From IMG/VR virus record IMGVR_UViG_3300031539_000180, positions 1-32,308 of that record: 32,308 nucleotides of DNA. The stretch is one strand, 5' to 3'. The notes beneath the pieces were generated by a model that was not told the DNA's origin, did not search any database, and was given only the letters and a program-made list of their open reading frames with translations. Positions 15,365 to 22,892 of the stretch are shown piece by piece. Position 1 is the stretch's first letter. Each line of letters starts with the position of its first letter. The translations under genes and the position numbers were made by a program. The stretch comes from a virus.

Positions 15365-15396
15365 CTGTGCCTCCTGTAAAGAATATTGAAAGTGAT

Positions 15397-15409
15397 GGGG
15401 TGCCTCCCC
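15397..15409 (-). promoter_or_regulatory. GGGGAGGCACCCC leader element without a start codon
   Basis: On the minus strand GGGG-AGGCA-CCCC forms a short stem with the Shine-Dalgarno core in its loop. Near-identical leaders (GGGAGGCACCCC) precede the ATGs at 15905 and 16580, but here the leader is followed by ATC, and the real DUF932-like start uses a separate AGGAGG further on. It may be a relic of a lost gene start or a control hairpin. Confidence 0.4.
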
Positions 15410-15411
15410 TG

Positions 15412-15648
15412 TCAGCAATACTGTATAGCCAGCTGGCTCAAATATACTTCATCCCTTCGTTCCTTCCGCTCCTCCTCTATTAAAAATAAATCCATATCCC
15501 AGTCAATCCTGTTCTGGATCCGTTTCGCATCTTCACTGGAAACAAGTCCGGAGCCCGAACAGCTTTCACAACCGTCTCCCATACATTCAGGGCAAACTTC
15601 CTCTATCATATCCGCGCCTATAAAGGCAATCAGGGCCGCGTCAGTCAT
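15412..15648 (-). CDS. Small DnaJ-type zinc-finger protein
   Basis: A 78-residue protein. C-P-E-C-M-G-D-G-C-E-S-C-S-G-S-G (about 19-34) holds two C-x-x-C pairs with the C-x-x-C-x-G-x-G spacing of the DnaJ zinc finger. An acidic/basic helix follows. The ATG at 15648 overlaps the stop of the preceding gene (ATGA) with GGAGG five bases upstream. An ATG at 15663 is less likely. The role is unknown. Small zinc proteins of this kind are common in early regions of phages. Confidence 0.7.
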   Translation of the reverse strand: MTDAALIAFIGADMIEEVCPECMGDGCESCSGSGLVSSEDAKRIQNRIDWDMDLFLIEEERKERRDEVYLSQLAIQYC

Positions 15649-15905
15649 GAGTACCTCCGGCACGGCAGTGCGCGTTTCGCTATTTTTTCCTGTGCTGTAT
15701 AGGACAGCTTGCGGAACTCCGCCACGGCTTCCTTATCATCGCCATACATCTCCATATATCCGCTATCCATCGTGACTTCCCGCGCTTCTGCTCCGCTGAT
15801 ACTGTCCGCGTCTCCTGCCGCCATTAGATCCGAAGCGATCACCGTGAACGTCCGATTGATTGCACTGATGAAACGCTGGTCTATTGTTAGTGAAGAATTA
15901 TTCAT
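15645..15905 (-). CDS. Small early protein of unknown function
   Basis: An 86-residue protein that I do not recognise, mostly helical and polar, starting M-N-N-S-S-L-T-I-D-Q and ending R-A-L-P-C-R-R-Y-S. The start at 15905 is set by the leader GGGAGGCACCCC directly upstream. The frame stays open further upstream to 16133, but that extension is the shadow of the zinc-ribbon gene. It is coupled to the DnaJ-type zinc-finger gene by ATGA. Confidence 0.65.
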   Translation of the reverse strand: MNNSSLTIDQRFISAINRTFTVIASDLMAAGDADSISGAEAREVTMDSGYMEMYGDDKEAVAEFRKLSYTAQEKIAKRALPCRRYS

Positions 15906-15933
15906 GGGGTGCCTCCCTTCGTTTTTTGTATTG

Positions 15934-16278
15934 TTAAATTTTAGTACAGTGATTGCAAATCCACGCATCCTGTATATCCGGGGCCGGGCCGTTCTCCGGG
16001 TCACCGGGATCCATATCAGCACGAATTGTTTTGCCCTGCTCGCCCGGCTTCGCATGCTCACCACAATAAAAACAGCGCTCCGGCTCCGCTTCCGGTTCAT
16101 CCCAATCTTCAATGTATCCGGAAACGTCCTCATACCGTGTCACCTGTACAGCGCAATCTGAAAATTTCTCTTTGAACTCCTGATACAACTTATATGCCTT
16201 TTCCCGATCTGAGAGTGAATTTGGATCAGTGACAAAAAGGTGCTTTCCGCTCCGGGATACATTAATGGTATACTTCAT
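15934..16278 (-). CDS. Zinc-ribbon protein of unknown function
   Basis: A 114-residue protein. The C-terminal half has C-F-Y-C (about 69-72) and C-N-H-C near the end, a likely four-cysteine zinc site. The N-terminal half (S-R-S-G-K-H-L-F-V-T, then K-A-Y-K-L-Y-Q-E-F-K-E-K-F) looks like a small alpha/beta domain. The start overlaps the preceding stop as ATGA with AGGAG nine bases upstream. The function is unknown. Confidence 0.7.
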   Translation of the reverse strand: MKYTINVSRSGKHLFVTDPNSLSDREKAYKLYQEFKEKFSDCAVQVTRYEDVSGYIEDWDEPEAEPERCFYCGEHAKPGEQGKTIRADMDPGDPENGPAPDIQDAWICNHCTKI

Positions 16279-16580
16279 GAGCGGGCTCCTGTCCGGATTT
16301 CCTGAGTCACCCTCATAGCGCCCAGATCGACAATAAGATTGGCCAGTGAACCCGCTATCCCGGACAGCCGGGAAGGGATACCCATGCGCCGTCTGACAAG
16401 TTTGCGAACCGTGTTGAACTCTGCTTGCTGCTGGCGGGCTGTCTGTGCCTGTAGCTCCGCTGCTTCTATCGCTTCCGCGCTCCGAAGCGCTGCTGCGATC
16501 TGACGGGCTCTCTCCGGGCTCTGGGGGAGCCGGGACAGCCTTGCCGCTTTTTCCCGAAGATCAGTTGCTTGTTTGCTCAT
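16275..16580 (-). CDS. Small helical/coiled-coil early protein, first gene of the early operon
   Basis: A 101-residue protein, almost entirely helical: L-R-E-K-A-A-R-L-S-R-L, then an Ala/Glu/Gln-rich stretch (about 30-55) that could be a coiled coil, and a basic segment V-R-R-R-M-G. The start at 16580 follows the leader AAGGGAGGCACCCCA. The longer open frame to 16700 crosses AT-rich non-coding DNA. It is the first gene after the control region, so it is probably among the earliest expressed. The function is unknown. Confidence 0.65.
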   Translation of the reverse strand: MSKQATDLREKAARLSRLPQSPERARQIAAALRSAEAIEAAELQAQTARQQQAEFNTVRKLVRRRMGIPSRLSGIAGSLANLIVDLGAMRVTQEIRTGARS

Positions 16581-16623
16581 TGGGGTGCCTCCCTTTGAAT
16601 GTGGTTGAACTTCCGTCTTATCT

Positions 16624-16653
16624 AATATACACCAATACATTTCAGAAATACAA
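16624..16653 (-). promoter_or_regulatory. Weak candidate promoter for the early operon
   Basis: Minus-strand TTGTAT (16653-16648) and TATATT (16629-16624) are separated by 18 bases in AT-rich DNA, about 40 bases upstream of the first early start codon at 16580. The -10 matches five of six consensus bases, while the -35 matches only three. Other weak matches exist nearby, so this is a guess supported mainly by position. Confidence 0.3.
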
Positions 16654-16690
16654 GTATTTTTTTTATTTATTTTCACCATCGTGCCTAACC

Positions 16691-16743
16691 AAATATACAA
16701 TAATCATTTAGGCAATTGTAAAATTTTATTTCATTGTATATTT
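16691..16743. repeat. Inverted repeat AAATATACAAT/ATTGTATATTT
   Basis: The arms at 16691-16701 and 16733-16743 are perfect reverse complements of 11 bases, separated by 31 bases, in the non-coding control region upstream of the early operon. A partial copy (AATATAC) occurs at 16624-16630 in the candidate -10 region. They could be operator half-sites. Confidence 0.6.
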
Positions 16744-16759
16744 TTTTGGCTCCGAAATG

Positions 16760-16877
16760 AAAACGCTATAAAAACGCTATAGCACTACATAGTCCCCTTA
16801 ACTGTCTAAAAATTTACAAAAGAGAATAGATAACATAAAAGATACCATTTAGCTGTATAGCGTTTTTATAGCGTTTT
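16760..16877. repeat. 22-base inverted repeat made of paired AAACGCTATA iterons
   Basis: The arm at 16760-16781 holds two tandem copies of AAACGCTATA (separated by one or two A's), and the arm at 16856-16877 is its perfect reverse complement. The four copies flank a 74-base AT-rich spacer. The element sits between the late-operon terminator and the early operon. This layout fits operators for a regulator or iterons of a replication origin. The sequence alone does not decide. Confidence 0.7.
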
Positions 16878-16892
16878 ATATTTGAACCATAG

Positions 16893-16928
16893 AAAAACCC
16901 CCGGCCCGCTCGGAAGCGAAACCAGGGG
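16893..16928 (-). terminator. Rho-independent terminator of the late/lysis operon
   Basis: On the minus strand CCCCTGG...CGCT-TCCG-AGCG...CCGGGG forms a GC-rich stem (4 bp, 2 bp and 4 bp with a TCCG tetraloop and small internal loops), followed by TTTTT. It lies 34 bases after the TAG of the last lysis gene, where a terminator is expected. Confidence 0.85.
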
Positions 16929-16935
16929 CAGGAGG

Positions 16936-16952
16936 CAGACCAATGTGGTCTG
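16936..16952 (-). other. Perfect 7-bp hairpin preceding the late terminator
   Basis: CAGACCA and TGGTCTG pair perfectly around a 3-base loop, 10 bases after the stop codon of the membrane protein gene. There is no U-tract of its own. It may protect the mRNA end or assist the terminator that follows. Confidence 0.5.
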
Positions 16953-16961
16953 ACCGGGAAA

Positions 16962-17273
16962 CTATAATTTCAGCCGTGAATCATCAATAAGATCCCGGAG
17001 CCGCGCTGCCGCTCTCCGGGCACCGAATATTGATAGTATATCCGCAACTCGCTCCGTCACCGCATCATAGCTGATCAACAATCTTCTCACATCAATCCTC
17101 AATTCTTTGTCCAATCCCTTCTCGCCCCATTTGTCTGTGAATAAAATAGTCTGTTCTCTCGCTTCCTCCGCAGCTCTCCGAAGGCCCAAAAATATAGGAA
17201 GCGCAGCAAGTATCGATGCTATCACACCAGCGGCCGCTCCTCCTCCGATTTGGAGTACATTGCTCCAATCCAT
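16962..17273 (-). CDS. Small single-TM membrane protein of the lysis cassette (possible holin/antiholin)
   Basis: A 103-residue protein. Residues 8-32 (I-G-G-G-A-A-A-G-V-I-A-S-I-L-A-A-L-P-I-F) form one membrane segment near the N-terminus. A long charged helical domain follows. The start at 17273 has ATAGGAGGAAAT, placed just after the endolysin stop; a GTG at 17300 is less likely. Its position after the M15 peptidase and before the terminator supports a lysis role, but one TM with a large soluble domain is also compatible with a regulator or a phage-exclusion protein. Confidence 0.6.
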   Translation of the reverse strand: MDWSNVLQIGGGAAAGVIASILAALPIFLGLRRAAEEAREQTILFTDKWGEKGLDKELRIDVRRLLISYDAVTERVADILSIFGARRAAARLRDLIDDSRLKL

Positions 17274-17284
17274 ATTTCCTCCTA

Positions 17285-17872
17285 TCATGGTTTTATCCAC
17301 ATAATCTGATCGCTCCCAGTATTTCTACAATCTGTATGAAGCCAATCCACATCCAATTCGACAGCAGTGATAAATTGATACGCTGAAACGCTGAGATGCG
17401 TGCGGATATCTTCCCGGACTTCCTCCGCTGTAATTCCCTCTATAATCATATCAGTGGCCCTGGAGCACCTGTGCTGCGATAGGGGGGAGCCCTCCGAACA
17501 GTCTGGCGGCCGGAAACCACTATATTTGCGTGGCCCTCCCCACCGCCAATTGTTTATCCAGATGCGCCGTTTCTCCCCAGATACGGGCCAGCGCTCCAGT
17601 TTAGAGGCACTATTGAATCGCTCCCAGATCGCGTCCGCCGTCCACGCCTGTCTCGCGTCCACCCACCAAAGAGAACTCTCACCGTATACTGAATATATCT
17701 CCGGTGGCACCAATTCATATATCCCGTAGTGGTTGGGCTTATAGACCATCTGAGTCATCTGTCGGAGCGCTCCCGACACCAAAGTGGTATCAAGATTATG
17801 GAACCTGGCCGTGAGCAAATCGTGTTCCTGAATCATATCCGCTGCGTGAGCCGCCGCTGTCGGAGTCAACAT
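17285..17872 (-). CDS. M15-family peptidase endolysin
   Basis: A 195-residue protein. S-G-F-R-P-P (118-123), S-Q-H-R-C-S-R-A-T-D (132-141) and V-D-W-L-H-T-D (175-181) give the zinc ligands His134, Asp141 and His179 of the M15 D-Ala-D-Ala carboxypeptidase/L-Ala-D-Glu endopeptidase fold. It probably cleaves peptidoglycan cross-link or stem peptides at lysis. There is no signal peptide, so it needs a holin. The ATG at 17872 overlaps the previous stop (TGATG) with AGGGGG upstream. The frame is open further upstream to 17953, but that part overlaps the XhlA-like gene. Cysteines at 125, 136 and 182 are unusual for the family. Confidence 0.85.
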   Translation of the reverse strand: MLTPTAAAHAADMIQEHDLLTARFHNLDTTLVSGALRQMTQMVYKPNHYGIYELVPPEIYSVYGESSLWWVDARQAWTADAIWERFNSASKLERWPVSGEKRRIWINNWRWGGPRKYSGFRPPDCSEGSPLSQHRCSRATDMIIEGITAEEVREDIRTHLSVSAYQFITAVELDVDWLHTDCRNTGSDQIMWIKP

Positions 17873-18090
17873 CAAATCCCCCTGTTTGTATACCACTGGA
17901 GAAGGGTCAAGCCCAGATGTAGAATCACCGCACCCATCCCGGCAATCACCCAACGTATCATGACACTAATCTGCTTTCTCAACGGAATAACTCCTTGCTG
18001 CCATATTTCCCGCGTCTTATCCCGGATATCTTTTTCATTACGTTCCAAGCGCCAGGCATGCTCTGAATGTTCATTACAATCATTAGCCAT
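17872..18090 (-). CDS. XhlA-like small membrane protein (holin-associated)
   Basis: A 72-residue protein. It has a charged N-terminal helix (H-A-W-R-L-E-R-N-E-K-D-I-R-D-K), then a hydrophobic segment (I-R-W-V-I-A-G-M-G-A-V-I-L-H-L-G-L-T-L-L) near the C-terminus, the layout of haemolysin XhlA proteins that act with holins in Bacillus phages. The ATG at 18090 overlaps the fibre gene stop (TAATG). It lies directly before the endolysin gene, to which it is also coupled. Confidence 0.65.
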   Translation of the reverse strand: MANDCNEHSEHAWRLERNEKDIRDKTREIWQQGVIPLRKQISVMIRWVIAGMGAVILHLGLTLLQWYTNRGI

Positions 18091-19679
18091 TAAGTACCCC
18101 ATTCACTGCTCAAATCCTCAATCCATCCCCGGAAACGTGCCTCAAATTCCCCATCCAAATCCCCTGTCGAACGTCTCACATAATATTCAGATGATATTTT
18201 ACGCAACGGCACCATCGCCTGAATAGTGTCATACGTTTCACTGCTCGCCGTATCCAGATTCAATGACTCCAGAATACTGTCCGCACTTCCTCCTCCGTCA
18301 TCGCCCCTGATATCCAGTTGAGTAGCTGCTCCAGTATCCCCTCCTGATCTATAAGTAAATTGCATATCAGCGATCTTATACCAATAATCATTTACGTCGG
18401 TGCGCAGTGGGACTGTAAATGATCTTGCGGTTGATCCTATGATCGCAGTATCTTCCAACTTCACGGACTCATTCAAAATAAATCTCTGCCCCTGTTTCAC
18501 CATAGGAATTACGGCCCATCCTCCCGCCGCTCCGGGGATAGATCCGGATATGATAATATGTCCGATCCGTCTATACAAATCATACCCATCCCCAGCCACA
18601 TCTGACATCAAATTTGATGCACTATAAGAAGTATCAAATCCGTATTCAGCAGCCGTCATCAATGTAGTTTTCCCCAGAGCAAATACAAATAGGGGCCGGA
18701 AAGCCACTTCAACTGTACATCCAGAAGTATTGCTGGATGTGCGGTGAACCGTAATTGAAGTACCAGATTTCCCGACCACCCTGACGTATTTATTTGGAGC
18801 AAAGCCCGTACTGCTGATAGCCACAAGATCACCCACGCTGATCTTCGTGGTATCGGTCATTGATGTAATGACAGCGCTCCCCGAAGTCTGTATACCGGAA
18901 AACGTAGTGGAGGGAGTGGCGGGCAAGTCCTCAAGCGCAGAAGCGCACCCCCCGACACCCGAACCCGCAACCCAGCTCACCAGAGCACTTCCGGCAACTA
19001 CATTTTTATAATGATCGCCAGCATTGATTCGATATATCGGTTGCGCATAGGGGCCAAAGGGCCGCCCAATAGTCTTGCCTTCCGTTCTGAAATTCACTCT
19101 AAAATAATCACTGCCCCCCGTAATTACTTCATAATTGAATCCAGTTATTGTTCCGAACAGTTCATCATAATACAATCGCTCCGCCAGATTGTCAAGATCA
19201 TCAGTCACTGTTGTTCCCGATAGATATCCACAATCACTATCCACATCATCACTGCTTAGCGATCCAAGTAAAGTATCCAGAGCATTCAGCGCAGCTGTTA
19301 CTGTAGCTCCGGTGACAGTAGAAACATTCCCGATATCTGTACTATCCAACCCTCCGATATCAGAATCCAACTGATCCAACGCATCATCCACATCCGTTCC
19401 GGATACCCCTGAATCATTGTCTATCCGGGACGCAACCAGCTTAGCATTGATAGCCGTTTCCAATTGAAACATCTGAGCAGGAGTCTCAGTATCCGTTTGG
19501 AGGGATATACCCTCACCGCGAATGACGTTGGCTATTTCCTCCTGTATTGCGTTCATTTCCGCGTGCCTCAATTGCGTTGCGTCATAGCTCCCTCCCAATT
19601 GATCGCGGTATATATCAACCGTTCCGTCGTATTTTCCCGTGGCCGTGGTTTTGCTGTCCGCGTTGGTACACCTGTGCAT
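18090..19679 (-). CDS. Tail fibre/receptor-binding protein
   Basis: A 529-residue protein. The N-terminus (residues 1-85) may anchor to the baseplate. Three imperfect repeats with the pattern [ST]-G-x-x-V-x-x-x-L-x-x-L-[DA] (about 93-105, 123-135, 154-166) fit a trimeric stalk. The rest is a Gly/Ser/Thr-rich beta region with no enzyme motif that I can see. It follows the gp48-like gene, where Mu-like phages place the fibre gene. The start at 19679 has AGGAGGAAACA upstream. No separate fibre chaperone gene follows; the lysis genes come next. Confidence 0.75.
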   Translation of the reverse strand: MHRCTNADSKTTATGKYDGTVDIYRDQLGGSYDATQLRHAEMNAIQEEIANVIRGEGISLQTDTETPAQMFQLETAINAKLVASRIDNDSGVSGTDVDDALDQLDSDIGGLDSTDIGNVSTVTGATVTAALNALDTLLGSLSSDDVDSDCGYLSGTTVTDDLDNLAERLYYDELFGTITGFNYEVITGGSDYFRVNFRTEGKTIGRPFGPYAQPIYRINAGDHYKNVVAGSALVSWVAGSGVGGCASALEDLPATPSTTFSGIQTSGSAVITSMTDTTKISVGDLVAISSTGFAPNKYVRVVGKSGTSITVHRTSSNTSGCTVEVAFRPLFVFALGKTTLMTAAEYGFDTSYSASNLMSDVAGDGYDLYRRIGHIIISGSIPGAAGGWAVIPMVKQGQRFILNESVKLEDTAIIGSTARSFTVPLRTDVNDYWYKIADMQFTYRSGGDTGAATQLDIRGDDGGGSADSILESLNLDTASSETYDTIQAMVPLRKISSEYYVRRSTGDLDGEFEARFRGWIEDLSSEWGT

Positions 19680-19695
19680 GATTGTTTCCTCCTGT

Positions 19696-21315
19696 TTATG
19701 GCGTGAATATCACTTGAGTCCACGCTGGTTTTATCTTATTGAATACGCATTCCATCAGGCTCCTATTTCCTCCCGGATCCGATACCACATCAACTACCCA
19801 CTGATATTGAACGCTTGATGAATTTAGTCTTGAATCATCAATACCGTCCGGAGGGGGCATTTGAGTGACTCGCTGAATCCTTCCATCAGTCTTATGTCCT
19901 GTGCGGAATAAATCCCCGCCCGATACATCTGATATCGTGATAGTGATGCCCAGCCCTGCCGCGTAATCAATAAAGAATTGACTGCTGAGCCCTGAATAAG
20001 TCAAATATATTTTTGTGTGAACATTGGCTTGCCTCTGGGCTGTCGTCAATGAGGGAGGAGTACATATATCAGGCAACCCTGCTATCCGCTCCCAGTCCGA
20101 TAGCAATTCAACGGACAGTCCGGGGACGCTTTCCCGCTGCAACCTAACCACATCAGCTTCAAAACGGGATAGCTCCGAAGCAAAGCAAGACAATAACCGC
20201 CCCAACCATGACGTTTCCGGGCTCTCCACCGCTTCCCATATTGTCCCATCAGTTTGGATACCGTATAACTTTCCATTAAGGCTTTCCAATCCAGCCATAC
20301 CAATCCCATTGGCTGTCGGGGTCAAAGCCGATATCTGATAATTGAAATTGGAATCAACTTCAATTAGATATGATCCGCCTTCGATAGTTGGAGGAGCGCC
20401 GGAGATAGCCGCCATCGTCACACCATATAATTTTCCATTATGTTCCCGGAGAAAATGAAGAGAACTATCATAATCCAAATAGGGAGAGCGGGGCAATTCT
20501 ACAATTGAAGCCCCATCCCAATATCCGATCCTTGCATGATCCCGTGTACCGACAAAAACAGAACCGTTGAAGGCCCTGAGCGCCCATCCACCTATAGTAT
20601 CCATCCACCCGTCCTGAAGCACAGTCCACGTGCCAGCCGCGAAATCCCACTCAAATAGCGCCATACTCTCCGTCACTCCGTATAACTTATTGTTGAGTAT
20701 ATCCATGTAGTGTATGGTCCATTTCCCTGCCGCTTGGGGGAGAACAGGAGTCATTGAACCTGGTGCCCAAATATCATTCTTCAGAAGGAGTCCGTTGGGA
20801 TATGTTCCGATATAAAGAATTGGTTGAGGGCCGGGATAGAAAGATGTGCGAAGGGAAAAAAGATCAGTTTGACCACTGGTCATAGGAGCCTCAACTGACC
20901 AAAAACCTGAGCCGGGAGTATGCTTCAATAGTGCTCCTGTTCTCCCCGTTCCCACCATTAAATACCCGCCATAAGGCTCCAGCGCATAGATCAATTCCTG
21001 CCCCAAATAAGTATCTGCCGCAAGGGATATCTCCAACTCCGATCCGAACCATTGCCATAGTCTCCCTGTTCCGTCTGTGTGACGTGTCCCCATCCAAATA
21101 CGGCCGCCATAAGTCTGCGTGACCATGACTTCCAACCCGGCCGGAGCGCTGGAGGGAGATTCAGCAACCTTCACCCAATACCGGGGAGTCACCGCCAAGC
21201 ACGGAGCGATCCGGAGCCGATCCCATAGCGGCCCGCTGGGCAATAGCCGTCGGAGCATTTTCAAATACTCTAAACAGGAGTATTTTTGAGACGGCTCAAA
21301 TTCTTCATATGCCAT
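19696..21315 (-). CDS. Baseplate protein, Mu gp48/YmfQ-like (DUF2313), with an inserted seven-bladed beta-propeller
   Basis: A 539-residue protein; family members are usually about 180-200 residues. The N-terminus has Y-L-K-M-L-R-R-L-L-P-S-G-P-L-W (17-31), the 'LLPPGxxW' start of the family. The body resumes at about 370 with L-L-S-C-F-A-S-E-L-S-R-F-E-A-D, L-L-S-D-W-E-R and G-L-P-D (404-416). Between them are seven repeats of 'x-G-x-L-Y-x-G-T/V' type, for example at 69-89, 115-135, 165-180, 208-225, 249-268, 292-321 and 347-364, the pattern of a beta-propeller. The insertion sits at the outer end of the baseplate wedge, so it may bind a cell-surface ligand. It follows the gp47 gene, as in Mu. 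Confidence 0.85.
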   Translation of the reverse strand: MAYEEFEPSQKYSCLEYLKMLRRLLPSGPLWDRLRIAPCLAVTPRYWVKVAESPSSAPAGLEVMVTQTYGGRIWMGTRHTDGTGRLWQWFGSELEISLAADTYLGQELIYALEPYGGYLMVGTGRTGALLKHTPGSGFWSVEAPMTSGQTDLFSLRTSFYPGPQPILYIGTYPNGLLLKNDIWAPGSMTPVLPQAAGKWTIHYMDILNNKLYGVTESMALFEWDFAAGTWTVLQDGWMDTIGGWALRAFNGSVFVGTRDHARIGYWDGASIVELPRSPYLDYDSSLHFLREHNGKLYGVTMAAISGAPPTIEGGSYLIEVDSNFNYQISALTPTANGIGMAGLESLNGKLYGIQTDGTIWEAVESPETSWLGRLLSCFASELSRFEADVVRLQRESVPGLSVELLSDWERIAGLPDICTPPSLTTAQRQANVHTKIYLTYSGLSSQFFIDYAAGLGITITISDVSGGDLFRTGHKTDGRIQRVTQMPPPDGIDDSRLNSSSVQYQWVVDVVSDPGGNRSLMECVFNKIKPAWTQVIFTP

Positions 21316-21330
21316 ATTTTTCTCCGCCTA

Positions 21331-22398
21331 TTAAATCAAAGTCCAGAATACATCATCCAAAACAGGATATTCAAAACCTGTGAAAACGATATCAGCCAAG
21401 GAGACAGGAGTGCCGGCGACAGTGATCTGCGTGATCTCATAATCCGGAATGCCTGATGTTGATATAGCGTTATTCAATTGACTCCAAAGAATTGTCCCGC
21501 CGGGGGCCGCTTCGCTTCCGAAGAAATCCGACAGATTAGATTCAATAGCGTTTTCATACGGGGTATAATCAGTATCAATCTCAATTGTAATATCTATCAA
21601 CTTACTGACAATAGGCTCAATTGCTGTCCCGGCCGTGACTGGCTTTTTTGCATTCACGTTTGTTTCTACGGCAGACAGGAGAGCGGGAGCCGGAACAGGG
21701 TCAACCCCCAGCGCCTTCGCTACTATTGACACCGTCCCCAATGACGGATTATTCGGGAAGGCCCAAGCATCCGCCACTCCAGACACCTCCCTTGCCCATC
21801 GTTCAAAATCATCAGCAGTCCCGCCCATAGGAGGAGTAGATATGCGCTCAAATATCCTTCCGGCCAAATCGCTGTCGCTCTCCTGATCCAACCCCCCGGC
21901 CATTGATACAACTTCAACTTCAGTTATTTCACTCATCGGCTCTATCATAATCAATACAGTGGCTGCCGTTAAATTTCCCGCATCCCCCGGCTCCACAGCT
22001 TCGACGGCCAACGTGAGAGTCCCGGCCGCTATTATTCCGCTGGCTGTAGTTTCTAATTCAACTCCATCTTCATCCACCACCAATGTCCCAGTCGCAATAC
22101 TCGCCCCATCAACTCCAGTGAATGTGATTGTGCCTGTTGCAAACTCAGCCGCCTTCCGGGTCAAGCCCCATCGCCGGGCATGGTTGTCCAATTCGCTTTC
22201 CTCCGCTGTATCATAGAATAGCTGTTTGGCAAGCCACTGGAGGAGTCCATACAGAAGGTGGATTGCTCCCGCAAATACTCTGGCCAATATCCGGAGGAGC
22301 CCCACAGCAAGCAACGGGACAGTCCCAGTGAGCCGCTGCTCCATATCCGCTTCAATACGTTGAATAATCGTAATCAGTGTTGGTCTGGTGAACGGCAT
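21331..22398 (-). CDS. Baseplate J-like protein (Mu gp47)
   Basis: A 355-residue protein. The N-terminal F-T-R-P-T-L-I-T-I-I-Q-R-I-E-A-D-M and the L-D-N-H-A-R-R-W-G-L-T-R (about 72-83) are typical of Baseplate_J/gp47 proteins, as are the beta-rich middle with G-D-A-G-N-L and the G-G-L-D-Q-E-S-D segment, followed by R-I. The length agrees with Mu gp47 (about 360). It forms the wedge of the contractile tail baseplate with the gp46- and gp48-like products encoded beside it. The start at 22398 lies 4 bases after the gp46-like stop, behind GAAGGGG. Confidence 0.92.
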   Translation of the reverse strand: MPFTRPTLITIIQRIEADMEQRLTGTVPLLAVGLLRILARVFAGAIHLLYGLLQWLAKQLFYDTAEESELDNHARRWGLTRKAAEFATGTITFTGVDGASIATGTLVVDEDGVELETTASGIIAAGTLTLAVEAVEPGDAGNLTAATVLIMIEPMSEITEVEVVSMAGGLDQESDSDLAGRIFERISTPPMGGTADDFERWAREVSGVADAWAFPNNPSLGTVSIVAKALGVDPVPAPALLSAVETNVNAKKPVTAGTAIEPIVSKLIDITIEIDTDYTPYENAIESNLSDFFGSEAAPGGTILWSQLNNAISTSGIPDYEITQITVAGTPVSLADIVFTGFEYPVLDDVFWTLI

Positions 22399-22402
22399 AA
22401 TA

Positions 22403-22891
22403 TTATCCCCTTCGTATAGTCTGTGCTTCCCAATTTAGGAAATATCTATAAGTAAATTCATTTGATTGAGTGACTCCTGGCCGTACTATGCGGATGGACA
22501 GGAACAATATTTGAGAACTGTATTTGGTTGCGGTCACGTCAATCTCGCTCGCCACTTCCCCGTCCAACATCCATTGAAGTGCCTCAAGACAATATTGACG
22601 AGATAATGTCAATACTTCATTGACATCTTTTCCCCTCTGTAATAACCAAAGCCTTGATCCAAATTCTATATCACTATCCAATACGGCCCCCGCCCACCAT
22701 CCACCCTTGCCCCCGGAGTCATCTGGGAGCAACCGCTCATCATTCTCTCTCCTGTCGGAGAACAGAGATATGAGCACCGCTGTCTCCAGCCCTGAATCTC
22801 TGGCAGCGTCCCGTAAAGTCATATTGATATCTCCGTACCCATCCAACGGATCAAGAGTCATCATCATATCGCCTATATTTTCAAAATCCAT
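22403..22891 (-). CDS. Baseplate wedge protein gp46-like
   Basis: A 162-residue protein. G-W-W-A-G followed by G-S-R-L-W-L-L (about 66-85) is the typical GP46-family core. S-L-F-S-D-R-R precedes it and a beta-rich C-terminus follows. In Mu the gp46 product lies between gp45 and gp47 and belongs to the baseplate, as here. The ATG at 22891 directly follows the previous stop. Confidence 0.88.
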   Translation of the reverse strand: MDFENIGDMMMTLDPLDGYGDINMTLRDAARDSGLETAVLISLFSDRRENDERLLPDDSGGKGGWWAGAVLDSDIEFGSRLWLLQRGKDVNEVLTLSRQYCLEALQWMLDGEVASEIDVTATKYSSQILFLSIRIVRPGVTQSNEFTYRYFLNWEAQTIRRG

Positions 22892-22892
22892 A

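Noticed and set aside
15906-16133. Longer N-terminus for the 86-residue early protein
   Set aside because: This stretch is antiphase to the zinc-ribbon gene, and the leader GGGAGGCACCCC marks the start at 15905.
16581-16700. Coding extension of the first early gene into the AT-rich region
   Set aside because: The translated stretch is low quality, and a clear ribosome site stands directly before the ATG at 16580.
16581-16961. A tRNA or small structured RNA in the control region
   Set aside because: No cloverleaf or CCA end can be drawn. The hairpins found are explained as a terminator and repeats.
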